From contig NZ_SCMK01000027.1 in the NCBI RefSeq assembly GCF_005503355.1, positions 1 through 61,798 on the forward strand: DNA of 61,798 bases. Direction: 5' to 3'. How positions within the stretch are numbered: the first letter of the stretch is position 1; each line of letters starts with the position of its first letter. The translations under genes were made by a program, and so were the position numbers. Shown piece after piece: positions 7,846 to 16,256 of this stretch. A model generated the notes under the pieces. It was not told the origin of the DNA. It was given only the letters and a program-made list of their open reading frames with translations, and made no database searches. The stretch comes from Sphingomonas sp. 1F27F7B (GTDB taxonomy: Bacteria; Pseudomonadota; Alphaproteobacteria; Sphingomonadales; Sphingomonadaceae).

Positions 7846-9999
7846 ATGGTATCTTCGTCCGCCGCGACAGTTGAAGCCCTCATCGCGACACTGCTTGCGA
7901 CACGGAATCAGACCGACATGATTGCCAAGCTGGGCCAATCGCCGCGGCCTGCGATGTCCAAGGCGATCGGCGCCGAGATCCGGTCCGCAATCGAGACGCT
8001 CGGCGGTCATATCGAAGCAAAACGCCGCCGCGAGGCGACCGTGACGCTCCTCGCGCTGTTGTACATCGATGCCGCCTATGTGGTGCCCCGCCTGCGCCGG
8101 GCAGGTGTGCTGCGTGCTTCGCGTTACGGCTACGCCGGCAATCTGATCGGCACCCTCGCCAAGACCGCACTCCAGATACGGCCGTTGTTGAACGCTCCAG
8201 AACGCGCTCGCTATTTCGAGTCCGTGATTGCGCTCAGCAAATTGGCCTCCAACGCGCGCGCGATCTACGACGAAATCGTCAAAATCCTCGGGAGCCGGCG
8301 AGATTGCGTTCTCAAGACCCTGCTCGTGATTCTCAATAACCAGTTCTACCAGGGCTGGGTCGCCGACCCTTCGCAGCCGTCCTGGTCGCCTCGCCGCTAC
8401 ACCACGGAAGAATATGTAGACGGCGCCTCGCTGATCTTCTCGATCTATGCCTCGCTGTTCCCGATCACCGACGAATGCTGCAATCACGTCGATATTGCTG
8501 CCATCACGACGGACGCGGTGGTCTATGAACGACTGCTCCTCGCGGCCGTGCGCCTCACAAAATTCAAGGACGCGGAAACCCAGATTGATGGGTTGCCCTA
8601 TCAAGCGACGCTCGAAGGCGAGACCGTCACAATCTCATCGATCGACCCGGACATAGAGCGCTCCGTCCGCTTGGGCTACATTCAGAGCGACAATCAAGCG
8701 ATCATCCGGATCCACCGTTTCCGGAACTCAAACCCGCCGATGTCCATGAGTGACTTTCTCGACATGGGCTTTGAACGTGACGCCTTTCCCGGCTTGCTCG
8801 AACTCGCGGAAAAGCCGGTCAGACGCTATCGAATGATGCTGCCGACGGCGCCGGAAATCTTCTCGATCTTCGCTGGGGACCAGATGTTTCGCGAGGAGGT
8901 GGAGAGCCTCCTCCTCCTCGATGTCAACAACTTTGGGAACGTCAGCGATCTGATCGCCGATGTGAATGAGCATGTCACCACCACCGACATCTTCAAATTT
9001 CAGAGGTACTTCACCTTCCTGAGCGGTGTGTACCAAAGGGCCTTGGCGCGGATTGAGGACGAGGCCGAGCGCACATTCCTCACCTTCACGTCGACCGTCT
9101 TTGTGATGTCTCACGACAATCTCTTCATGCAGATGATGTTGATTTTTAGGAGCGAAGCAAAGGTGCGCTCCCTGATCGATCTGATGAAAATGACCATCAG
9201 CACCGGTCACATCGATCTGCAATATCGACCGTTGATCGACCTCGGCGGCTACTACGTCATTGCCCCTCAGGTGCTGGCCGCCTCGAATCTCGTCCGTAAC
9301 ACCATCGTGGCCAACGGCCTGCGACCGATCGCACTCGGCCCCGAAGACCAGATGGTGAACGCAGTGATCGACGCGCTCAAATCCGCGGGGTTCAAGGTTG
9401 AATCCGGCGTGGAACTGCGTGCTGGCGGGCTCGATTTTGAACTCGACATCGTCGCCTGGCGCGATGGCCATCTGTTTTTCTTCGAATGCAAGAACGCCTA
9501 CCACCCGTGCTCACCACACGAGATGCGCAACAGCTATGATCACATTAAGGTCGGGCGCGACCAGCTGGACAAGCGGCGGCGGGTCTTTTCGGAGACGACC
9601 CACAAGAGCCAATTGTTGAAGAAGCATGGCTGGGCGGTCGATCCGTCTGCCGAAGTCCACACCGGAATCGTCACCGCAAATCGTATCTTTCATGGTGCGG
9701 CCCTGAACGGCCATCCGGTTCGCCAGGCGCATGAACTCATCAATGTCCTGACCATGGGCAAGCTGAGCGGTGAGGAGCGCAGTCTGTCGATCTGGGCCGG
9801 AAGCGAATTCCATGCGCTCGATCTTGTGACCTATCTCGAGGGCGATTCCATCGCCGCCAAACAACTTGCGGCGCTCGACCCCACAGACTGGGAAGTCGCG
9901 ATGGGATACAGGCGACTTACGCTCGCGACCTATGTCCTTGATCCTCTGAAACTTCAGGGGATCATGGAGGCAAGCTACCCGGCCGTTGAACACGCATGA
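7846..9999 (+). CDS. Large protein with a C-terminal PD-(D/E)XK nuclease domain, possible defence gene
   Basis: A 717-residue soluble protein. Near the C-terminus the strand DFELDIVAW and the strand LFFFECKNAY give the order Asp534 ... Glu547-x-Lys549, the classic PD-(D/E)XK (NERD/restriction-endonuclease-like) catalytic pattern, followed by a helical basic stretch (DQLDKRRRVF). The first 500 residues look mostly helical with no motif I recognise; they could be a sensor or scaffold. There is an AGGAAAG ribosome site about 10 bases before the ATG. A DUF4238 gene follows after 17 bases, so the two are probably one operon. It sits at the start of a run of nuclease-like genes, which suggests anti-phage or anti-plasmid defence. 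Function is inferred only. Confidence 0.72.
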   Translation: MVSSSAATVEALIATLLATRNQTDMIAKLGQSPRPAMSKAIGAEIRSAIETLGGHIEAKRRREATVTLLALLYIDAAYVVPRLRRAGVLRASRYGYAGNLIGTLAKTALQIRPLLNAPERARYFESVIALSKLASNARAIYDEIVKILGSRRDCVLKTLLVILNNQFYQGWVADPSQPSWSPRRYTTEEYVDGASLIFSIYASLFPITDECCNHVDIAAITTDAVVYERLLLAAVRLTKFKDAETQIDGLPYQATLEGETVTISSIDPDIERSVRLGYIQSDNQAIIRIHRFRNSNPPMSMSDFLDMGFERDAFPGLLELAEKPVRRYRMMLPTAPEIFSIFAGDQMFREEVESLLLLDVNNFGNVSDLIADVNEHVTTTDIFKFQRYFTFLSGVYQRALARIEDEAERTFLTFTSTVFVMSHDNLFMQMMLIFRSEAKVRSLIDLMKMTISTGHIDLQYRPLIDLGGYYVIAPQVLAASNLVRNTIVANGLRPIALGPEDQMVNAVIDALKSAGFKVESGVELRAGGLDFELDIVAWRDGHLFFFECKNAYHPCSPHEMRNSYDHIKVGRDQLDKRRRVFSETTHKSQLLKKHGWAVDPSAEVHTGIVTANRIFHGAALNGHPVRQAHELINVLTMGKLSGEERSLSIWAGSEFHALDLVTYLEGDSIAAKQLAALDPTDWEVAMGYRRLTLATYVLDPLKLQGIMEASYPAVEHA

Positions 10000-10016
10000 T
10001 GCGGACACGCCGATAG

Positions 10017-11114
10017 ATGGCCGACAACAAGAACCAGCACTTTGTCCCTCGGGTCCACCTTCGGCCGTTCACGGTCAACGGAGAGGGGCTGGCGATCAAC
10101 CTGTTCAATCTCGATCGCATGAAGGCCATTCCCAACGCACCCGTCAGGAATCAATGCTCGGGCGACTATTTCTACGGGCAAAACAAGCTTCTCGAGAACG
10201 CGATCAACTTCATCGAGGACCCTTATGGGCCGATCGTCCGCCACTTGTCCGATGGCGGCGCGGTCGGTTCAGCGGTCAAGGTCGTCCTCAAGCGGTTCAT
10301 CTATCTCCAATACCTCCGGACGGAAGCCGCCTCGCTGAAAGCCAGTGAAATGGCGCTGGCGCTGCAAGATGTTCCTGGATCCGACCTTCCCGTGCCAACG
10401 GTGAAGGAGGCATCGAAGGAGGCCGTCCAGGCCGCGATGCTGAACTACAAGGACACGATGCGGATCGTCGACGATCTCACGCTTTGCATCGCGCGAAACC
10501 GGTCAGACCTCCCCTTCTTCACCTCCGACGATCCGGCCATCCTGACCAACCGCCTGCATATTCAACGGCCGCGCAAGGGCCGACCGAGTTTCGGGGTAAA
10601 GACCGCTGGGGCCATCTTTATCCTGCCGCTCTCACCTTCTCTCTGCGCAATCCTTTACGACGGGGCTGTCTACACCTCTGGCCACCGGGCGCACTGGATC
10701 GACATCGATCGGCACCAGGATATCGAGGCGCTCAACGCCCATCAGGTTCTTGGCTGCTGGGCCAACGTGTATTTCCGGGAATGGGGCGATCGCGATACAA
10801 TTGCGTCGCAGGTAGAGGCCGGTAAACCCGGACGGCCTGCCACTCGGCAAACGGTGACCCAGGCCGTCCTCGAAAAGAGCGACGATTGGGGCGAATATTA
10901 CGCCGTCAGGAAGCCCACCGATATCAGAAACGGGGAGAAGGTCCTTGTCCATGTAGCGACGAACCACCCAGCCCCTTCGACCTGGCCCTCATTTCTGCGC
11001 TTCCGCTCGAACGCGCACGCCTACTCGAATGACACCGGCGCCGGCTTGACCCGCCGATGGTGCCTTGAACAGGGATTCGTGCAGGGAAGCGGCTATCGAA
11101 AGATCTCGGTCTAG
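10017..11114 (+). CDS. DUF4238 domain protein
   Basis: A 365-residue protein. Its N-terminus NQHFVPRVHLRPF (residues 6-18) and the later FFTSDDPAILTN segment are the hallmark motifs of DUF4238, a family of unknown function often found in accessory regions and near defence genes. No signal peptide or membrane segment is evident. It follows the PD-(D/E)XK gene by 17 bases on the same strand and is likely co-transcribed with it. The ATG has only a weak ribosome site, consistent with translational coupling to the upstream gene. Confidence 0.75.
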   Translation: MADNKNQHFVPRVHLRPFTVNGEGLAINLFNLDRMKAIPNAPVRNQCSGDYFYGQNKLLENAINFIEDPYGPIVRHLSDGGAVGSAVKVVLKRFIYLQYLRTEAASLKASEMALALQDVPGSDLPVPTVKEASKEAVQAAMLNYKDTMRIVDDLTLCIARNRSDLPFFTSDDPAILTNRLHIQRPRKGRPSFGVKTAGAIFILPLSPSLCAILYDGAVYTSGHRAHWIDIDRHQDIEALNAHQVLGCWANVYFREWGDRDTIASQVEAGKPGRPATRQTVTQAVLEKSDDWGEYYAVRKPTDIRNGEKVLVHVATNHPAPSTWPSFLRFRSNAHAYSNDTGAGLTRRWCLEQGFVQGSGYRKISV

Positions 11115-11192
11115 CGTGTGGGCGCCGATAGCGCGATTTCCGCTGACGCACCCGGCCCGGAACGCAGCGCAAGAAACAGCGAATAGGGCTCT

Positions 11193-11699
11193 CTACTCGC
11201 CGCCAAATGCGGGATGATATGTGACGATGCCGCTGTGGTGCTGCTGATCGAACGAGAGCCGCTGAAAAAACTCTGGCGGGGCTCCTGCTAACCGCAGGTC
11301 GGGATCGACGGCAAAGCCGAACCGGCGGTAGTAAGCGGGATCGCCGAGAACCACGCATCCTTTCGAGCCTTGCCGCTTCAGGTCGGTGAGACCTGCCTCG
11401 ATCAGCGCACTGCCGACGCCCTCTCGTTGGCAATTTGGGTCAACCGACACGGGGCCAAGCCCAAACCACCCGTCGAGAATGCCGTCGATCATGACTGGGG
11501 AGAATGCGACATGGCCTACGATATTCCCACCGTTGGCAGCGACAAGCGAGATCGTCAGCGCACCCGCATTGCGCAGCCCATCAACGATTGAGGCCTCGTT
11601 GCCGTCACTGTGCTCCGCTGCGAGGAAAGCGGAAGTAGTTACGGCGCGGATAAATTCCTCGTCCGCAGGTTTCTCGGGTCGTATCTGCATCGGTATCAT
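11193..11699 (-). CDS. GNAT family N-acetyltransferase (YhbS-like)
   Basis: A 168-residue acetyl-CoA-dependent N-acetyltransferase. The core has LVAANGGNIVGHVAFSPV, then LGPVSVDPNCQREGVGSALI, where Q/R-x-x-G-x-G/A is the acetyl-CoA pyrophosphate loop, then the GDPAYYRRFGF motif typical of YhbS/COG3153. The start is placed at the ATG at 11699; an adjacent ATG at 11702 or an internal one at 11690 is also possible. Longer readings upstream only overlap the next gene out of frame. The substrate cannot be deduced. It is convergent with the DUF4238 gene and may simply be cargo within the island. Confidence 0.85.
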   Translation of the reverse strand: MIPMQIRPEKPADEEFIRAVTTSAFLAAEHSDGNEASIVDGLRNAGALTISLVAANGGNIVGHVAFSPVMIDGILDGWFGLGPVSVDPNCQREGVGSALIEAGLTDLKRQGSKGCVVLGDPAYYRRFGFAVDPDLRLAGAPPEFFQRLSFDQQHHSGIVTYHPAFGGE

Positions 11700-11769
11700 C
11701 ATAGCAAAGTGTCGAAGGCCCTCAACGGTAGGGCGGCGGCCTATCGATAGGTTCAGCCTGACGAAGGTC

Positions 11770-13173
11770 TCATGCAATATCGCCCAACAGGTCGCCCATG
11801 GCGTTGTTCGAGGTCGGTGTCCAAGCCGTGAGCCGTTCGGCGATTGCACAGAAGCAGCGCGCGAAGGCGACCTGGCCGCGATGAATGTCAATCGCGTGGT
11901 CAGGCTCGCCCGTATGAACGATGGCGCTGCGGGCATAGTAGATCGCCAGAACGCTGGCCTGATAGTTCGCCACGCCTGGCACCCCTTTGATGCAAATCCC
12001 AATCCGGCGCCGCAGGCGCTCTGCAATCGCGGGGGCATATTGGTCCGTGAGCAGCGTCTCGAACGCCACCGCCAGCGCGACGATCGCCTCCGCCTCGTTC
12101 GCCCGGGCACTGAACGACTGCCGGAACCAGTCCAAGGCAGTGAGCAGACGGCGGTAAAGGCGGTTCTCCGGTTTCGAATGCGTGGCGATACTGACGTGAC
12201 GAAAATAGCCTCGCTCCACCGTGTTCAACGCCTGCGTCACCTTCGCCGCAAGCCGCCGCATGCGGGACGTCGCCAGTGCGGTGGTGGAGAGCGTCGCGGC
12301 GACGTCAGAGAGCTTGGCCAGCTCGAGCTGGGAGACGTTCATGGGCACGCGGCGCGTGGACATCGGGCGGCCAGGGATCGCCTCACCGATCATATAATGG
12401 GCGATGTCGAGCGTCTCGAAATTGTTGACGAAGGACGAATTGCGGTGCCGGTCGAGCGGCCCGACTGCCTCCTGCGACAGGCTATGCAGCATCAGCAGGT
12501 TCGCCGCTGCCACCCTGATCTTGAGTGAATAGACGAACTGGTTCTCGTACATATCGCCAGTGAACGACGTGAGGCGGACCAGCATGAGCGGGTTCTTTCC
12601 GAACCACTTTGCCGAGTAAGCGAAGTGCCGGAAATCCGACTTGTCTATGCGCTGCTTCACGCCGAGCCCCCTTGCCATCCGCTCGATGCTGGCGACGGCC
12701 GCGTCGAACGAATTGCTCTGGGTACTCACGGCGAAGCCCGCGCTCCTGAAGATCGCCTCGGAGCGGAGCTTGCTGTCCTTCGCGAAGATCCGCGGCATCT
12801 CCATCCCGAAACCTGTCAGCGGATAGAGGACGAAGCCCGGCCTGTCGGCGCCTGCGGTCGCGAGCCCGGCGATGACCCGCGCGGGCACATCCCCGCCCCC
12901 ATTCTTGGCGGTGTGCAGGATATAGTCGTCGAGCAGAGAGCGCCCGATGTAGAACTCGTTCGACCATAGCGTGCGCGCGATCGCCGCGCGGAGCTGCAGG
13001 ATATGATGCTCGATCGCCTGGCGATCCTTGGCAGACAGCTTGGTTTCGTCCGTGACGAGATCGTCGATGCTGTCGAACTGGGTCAGCAGGTTGTGCTTGG
13101 CCTTCAGGAAATCGTCGGACTGTTTGAGCTTCTTGCCGAGCGTGACGGTCAGACCGCCGAGCGTCGAGGTCAT
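11770..13173 (-). CDS. HEPN-type protein (Apea-like C-terminus), large partner of a HEPN pair
   Basis: A 467-residue protein. The ATG at 13173 overlaps the stop of the upstream gene as ATGA; a longer start at 13206 would overlap it by 37 bases. The C-terminal region has a helical bundle containing EAIVALAVAFETLLTDQYA and then YYARSAIVHTG, in which Arg415-x4-His420 is the RX4-6H motif of HEPN ribonucleases, resembling the Apea-like HEPN family. The N-terminal 300 residues are not recognised. Because it is translationally coupled to another RX4H protein, the two may form a complex, for example an RNA-cleaving defence or toxin unit. No experimental analogue is known to me for exactly this pair. 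Confidence 0.7.
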   Translation of the reverse strand: MTSTLGGLTVTLGKKLKQSDDFLKAKHNLLTQFDSIDDLVTDETKLSAKDRQAIEHHILQLRAAIARTLWSNEFYIGRSLLDDYILHTAKNGGGDVPARVIAGLATAGADRPGFVLYPLTGFGMEMPRIFAKDSKLRSEAIFRSAGFAVSTQSNSFDAAVASIERMARGLGVKQRIDKSDFRHFAYSAKWFGKNPLMLVRLTSFTGDMYENQFVYSLKIRVAAANLLMLHSLSQEAVGPLDRHRNSSFVNNFETLDIAHYMIGEAIPGRPMSTRRVPMNVSQLELAKLSDVAATLSTTALATSRMRRLAAKVTQALNTVERGYFRHVSIATHSKPENRLYRRLLTALDWFRQSFSARANEAEAIVALAVAFETLLTDQYAPAIAERLRRRIGICIKGVPGVANYQASVLAIYYARSAIVHTGEPDHAIDIHRGQVAFARCFCAIAERLTAWTPTSNNAMGDLLGDIA

Positions 13174-13706
13174 TCGCCCCCCTCGCTCTTGCGGGACGCC
13201 TGCCATTCTCGCGCCGCCGCCTCGATGTCGAACCCTTCGATCGACAGGCCGACAATCGTGTTGATGAAGGCCTTCGCCTCGGCGATCACGGCTTCAGCCT
13301 CCTCGGGATTGCTGAAGGCTCCTTGGTGCACCACGGCATTGCGCACCGTGTTGATCTTCTCGGCCGACGCTTTGAGCGCCTTTCCGATCGGACTCTTGTC
13401 CGGCGTCTCGAAATAGATCGGAACGAACAGCCGAGTGACCTTTAGCGGAAGGCCATTGGCCCAACGCAGGAACATGTCGACGATGGTGTCATCGAATTCG
13501 GTCTTGCGGGCCCATTCCGTCCGAATGGCATAGTTGGCCGCGATCTCCGCTGCCGTGGCGCAACGGACGATCGCCGCAGATGGCTCTTCTCGAAGGTGCA
13601 GGCCGGATAATTTGGTCCATTGTGACTGCAATTTTTCGAGATCGGTGCGTTCGTTATAGGGCTTTGACGATTTCTCGCGATGTGCGTTGCTGTTTGCCTT
13701 AGCCAT
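13170..13706 (-). CDS. Small HEPN-like protein, first gene of the HEPN pair
   Basis: A 178-residue protein with a basic N-terminal tail (residues 1-20), a helical core, and TVRNAVVHQGAF, in which Arg122-Asn-x3-His127 is a textbook HEPN RNxxxH motif. In HEPN families this pair forms a dimeric metal-independent ribonuclease site or a structural remnant of it. The stop overlaps the start of the larger HEPN gene (ATGA). Its promoter must lie in the 127 bases shared with the divergent Mrr-like gene at 13834, so the two transcription units may be co-regulated. Confidence 0.7.
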   Translation of the reverse strand: MAKANSNAHREKSSKPYNERTDLEKLQSQWTKLSGLHLREEPSAAIVRCATAAEIAANYAIRTEWARKTEFDDTIVDMFLRWANGLPLKVTRLFVPIYFETPDKSPIGKALKASAEKINTVRNAVVHQGAFSNPEEAEAVIAEAKAFINTIVGLSIEGFDIEAAAREWQASRKSEGGE

Positions 13707-13833
13707 TTGCCCCCCAATTTTGCTGCCCGCCGCCCGATCAGGGCAAGCTCTTCAATATCTTTTCTACGATGAAGGTATAGCTTGCGATGCGGGCGGGCTG
13801 ATCGGAATTGCCCTGCTTATAACGGGGGATTCC

Positions 13834-14748
13834 ATGACCGCAGTTACGGCGTCGAACGTCTTTTACATCAAGCTGGGCCGGGGCGGTGACTGGGAGACGG
13901 AGAGCATCCGCGACGGCGTGCTGCGCTTTGGCTACCGCGAAGTGCCGCACGACCTTTGCGTGGCAGGCGACTGGCCCGGCGTTTGGGACGCGATGAAGGA
14001 TCGTCGAGGGGACGCCGGCGCTGCAACTCGCGATGTGAAGCAAATCCGGGCATTTTACGAGAGCGACGAGGATACCATCTTCATCACCTTCGTCGGCGGC
14101 TTGCTCTATTGGTGTCGGCCGGTCGGCGAGATCGAGATCCTGCCCGACAACAGCCATCGCCGCGCGACCCTGGATGGCTGGCACAGCACGTCGGTCGGCG
14201 GCAGTCTGTTGACGGCTGACCGGCTGTCCGGGCGACTGCTCAAGGTCCAGATGTTCCGCGGGACGATCTGCGACGTGCGCGCGGCCGACTATCTGCTGCG
14301 CCGGTTGAGCGATGAGCTGTCACCGGAGGTCGCAGCGGCGGAAGAGGCGGAACGCGCCCTCACAGCGGCGATCATTCCCCTGATGCGACTGCTGACCTGG
14401 CAGGATTTCGAACTGCTGGTTGATCTGGTCTTCTCGAGCAGCGGATGGCGCCGGCTCAGCCAGGTCGGCCGGACCCAGAAAACGATCGACCTCGAACTCG
14501 TGCTTCCGAGCACTGCCGAACGCGCCTTCGTGCAAGTGAAATCTCAAGCCACTCGGGCAGCTCTCGACGACTATGTCGGCCGGCTGGCCGAAGCGGAGGC
14601 CTATGATCGCATGTTCTTCGTATGGCACACCGGCAACATCCCAGAGAATGAAGGCCCGGACGGGGTAATCCTACTCGGGCCGCAGCGCCTCGCGCGAATG
14701 GTCCTCGACGCAGGGCTGTCGTCCTGGCTCCGGGAGAAGGTCTCGTGA
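13834..14748 (+). CDS. Mrr-like restriction endonuclease domain protein
   Basis: A 304-residue protein. I chose the ATG at 13834 because it has a GGGGGA ribosome site four bases upstream; a longer frame from 13687 would overlap the divergent HEPN gene. The C-terminal third contains LLTWQDFELLVDLVFSSSGW, then Asp219 in TIDLELVL and Gln234-Val-Lys236 in AFVQVKSQA. This is the D...QxK variant of the PD-(D/E)XK fold found in Mrr-type enzymes that cut modified DNA. The N-terminal 180 residues have beta-rich character (VFYIKLGRGGDWE) and may recognise DNA or a ligand. Together with the divergent HEPN pair it suggests a defence module. Confidence 0.78.
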   Translation: MTAVTASNVFYIKLGRGGDWETESIRDGVLRFGYREVPHDLCVAGDWPGVWDAMKDRRGDAGAATRDVKQIRAFYESDEDTIFITFVGGLLYWCRPVGEIEILPDNSHRRATLDGWHSTSVGGSLLTADRLSGRLLKVQMFRGTICDVRAADYLLRRLSDELSPEVAAAEEAERALTAAIIPLMRLLTWQDFELLVDLVFSSSGWRRLSQVGRTQKTIDLELVLPSTAERAFVQVKSQATRAALDDYVGRLAEAEAYDRMFFVWHTGNIPENEGPDGVILLGPQRLARMVLDAGLSSWLREKVS

Positions 14749-14800
14749 GCACTATCACCCCCGGACCGGCGCGATCACGGCCGGCGCGAAAGGACTGACC

Positions 14801-15577
14801 GTGGACTACGAACCCTATCCCGACGAGGTGGATGACGAGCCTCGATATCGTCCGGTGGCTGAGATCGGACAGGCCGAACTCTACGAAGCCCTGATGACCC
14901 TGGCAGGGTTCGGCGAGAATCCATTTTTGAGGATGCAGGCGAGCCAGCTGTGCCTGGTCGACAACATGCTCAATCACATCGAGCAGGAGATCCTTGAGCA
15001 TCAGCTCGACGACGAACCGCCGCGCGGCCGGATGGCGCAGCTGTCGGCCCTGACACCCATGTGGATCTATGCGGCCTACGAACTGCTCCGCACCTGGCGC
15101 CAACGGTGCGAGGAGGTCATCAAGCTCGCGGAGAATGGCGGGATCAATCTCAAGGCCACCAACCTCGAACGCGATCTCGGCTACCGGCATTACGATAGGG
15201 AGCTGCGGGCCCAACAGCTTCGCGATGCTCAGGAGCGACCCGAACTCGTCGATCAGATGCGGATCGATCTACGCCGGACGGAAATGGGCTTCACCAGGCT
15301 GGAATTCCTGCGCGTTGCGCTCGCCAAGCATGAGGTGAGCAAAAAGGGAAACAAGAAGCCCATCGCCTTCGCGCCCGGGCTCGCCACCGTCGATCGCCAT
15401 TGCGGATCGATGCAATATGAGCTCTCCAACGGTGGCTCGATCATCGACTATGTTACGCGGCGCGATATGGCTGAGACGATCCGCTATATCCCCGAGATGG
15501 AGAATCCGAGCGACGAGGATCTTGCTGGATTCAGGGTCTATATGAACCCGCCGGATGTCGAGCCCCCGGCGGCCTGA
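14801..15577 (+). CDS. Hypothetical protein downstream of the Mrr-like gene
   Basis: A 258-residue protein starting at GTG, with GAAAGGA 7-13 bases upstream. It is strongly helical, with an acidic N-terminus (DYEPYPDEVDDEPRYRP), then LTPMWIYAAYELLRTWRQR and a long charged helix, ending in a Pro-rich tail. No catalytic motif is obvious. It begins 52 bases after the Mrr-like gene on the same strand and is probably in the same operon, perhaps as a regulatory or structural partner. The central region resembles helical HEPN-like bundles in character, but the RX4-6H motif is absent. Confidence 0.6.
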   Translation: MDYEPYPDEVDDEPRYRPVAEIGQAELYEALMTLAGFGENPFLRMQASQLCLVDNMLNHIEQEILEHQLDDEPPRGRMAQLSALTPMWIYAAYELLRTWRQRCEEVIKLAENGGINLKATNLERDLGYRHYDRELRAQQLRDAQERPELVDQMRIDLRRTEMGFTRLEFLRVALAKHEVSKKGNKKPIAFAPGLATVDRHCGSMQYELSNGGSIIDYVTRRDMAETIRYIPEMENPSDEDLAGFRVYMNPPDVEPPAA

Positions 15578-15581
15578 GACC

Positions 15582-16199
15582 TCAAAGCAGCGACGCTTGC
15601 GCCGCGGCCGGTGGATAGACCTGCAGCGGCAGGAGGCTGCCCTTCGGCAGGAGGCCAAGCACCTCCTCTGCTGGTACTGAGGGATCAAGCCAGTCGGCCC
15701 ACCGGTCGCGCGGTAGCGGGATGATCTGACGGGAATGATAGGGCGCGACATCCTCGCCGGGCTCCATCGTCAGCATGGTGAACGCCTCGCCGATTTCCGG
15801 ATGCGATCGCCAGATGCCGGCGATGCAGAACCAGGGATGGTCCTTCATCGTGAACAGCCATTTTGTCTTGCGCTTCTGGCCCGGTTCGAGCGGCGCCGTG
15901 AACTCATAGAAACCGTCGGCCGGAATGAGGCAGCGGTGCGAAGTGAACTCGCGGCCCTCGGAGCGGAAATTATAGACCGGCCGCCCATTCTGGCCAGGCC
16001 AGCTCCATCGCCGATTGACGAGCTCGCCCGATCCCCTGCCCTCGCCGCTGCGCACGATAGGCGCGACGTCGCTGATGTTGATGTCTGCGCGGGCCGCGAC
16101 ATTGGGCGTCCCTTCGGGCATTTTGATCTTGATCTTGAGGTCGTCGAAATCCTCAACGATCGAGGCGATATCGACCTCCAGGCGATAATCATTGCACAT
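15582..16199 (-). CDS. SRAP (YedK/HMCES) DNA-protein crosslinking enzyme
   Basis: A 205-residue SOS-response-associated peptidase family protein. After Met removal, Cys2 (MCNDYRLE) forms a stable thiazolidine crosslink with abasic sites in single-stranded DNA, protecting them. The other conserved residues are visible: Asn77 in VYNFRSEG, Glu99 in ADGFYEF and His155 in APYHSRQI. Length is normal. The start lies 38 bases from the LexA box at 16237-16251, and it is divergent from a second SRAP-like gene, so both are predicted to be SOS-induced. It is convergent with the helical protein gene ending at 15577. Confidence 0.92.
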   Translation of the reverse strand: MCNDYRLEVDIASIVEDFDDLKIKIKMPEGTPNVAARADINISDVAPIVRSGEGRGSGELVNRRWSWPGQNGRPVYNFRSEGREFTSHRCLIPADGFYEFTAPLEPGQKRKTKWLFTMKDHPWFCIAGIWRSHPEIGEAFTMLTMEPGEDVAPYHSRQIIPLPRDRWADWLDPSVPAEEVLGLLPKGSLLPLQVYPPAAAQASLL

Positions 16200-16236
16200 C
16201 GGTCATCCGTTCCACTGGTCCTTGCGACTCATCGTC

Positions 16237-16251
16237 GTTCTATATATGTTC
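16237..16251. promoter_or_regulatory. LexA (SOS) box between divergent SRAP genes
   Basis: GTTC-TATATAT-GTTC is an exact match, on the reverse strand, to GAAC-N7-GAAC. It lies in the 57-base gap between the two divergent SRAP genes, 5 bases before the plus-strand start codon and 37 bases before the minus-strand one. Bound LexA would block both promoters. Confidence 0.88.
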
Positions 16252-16256
16252 TTGTC

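Noticed and set aside
7562..7921. 119-codon plus-strand frame between dnaE2 and the nuclease gene
   Set aside because: No ribosome site, overlaps the start of the nuclease gene, and composition is that of non-coding leader.
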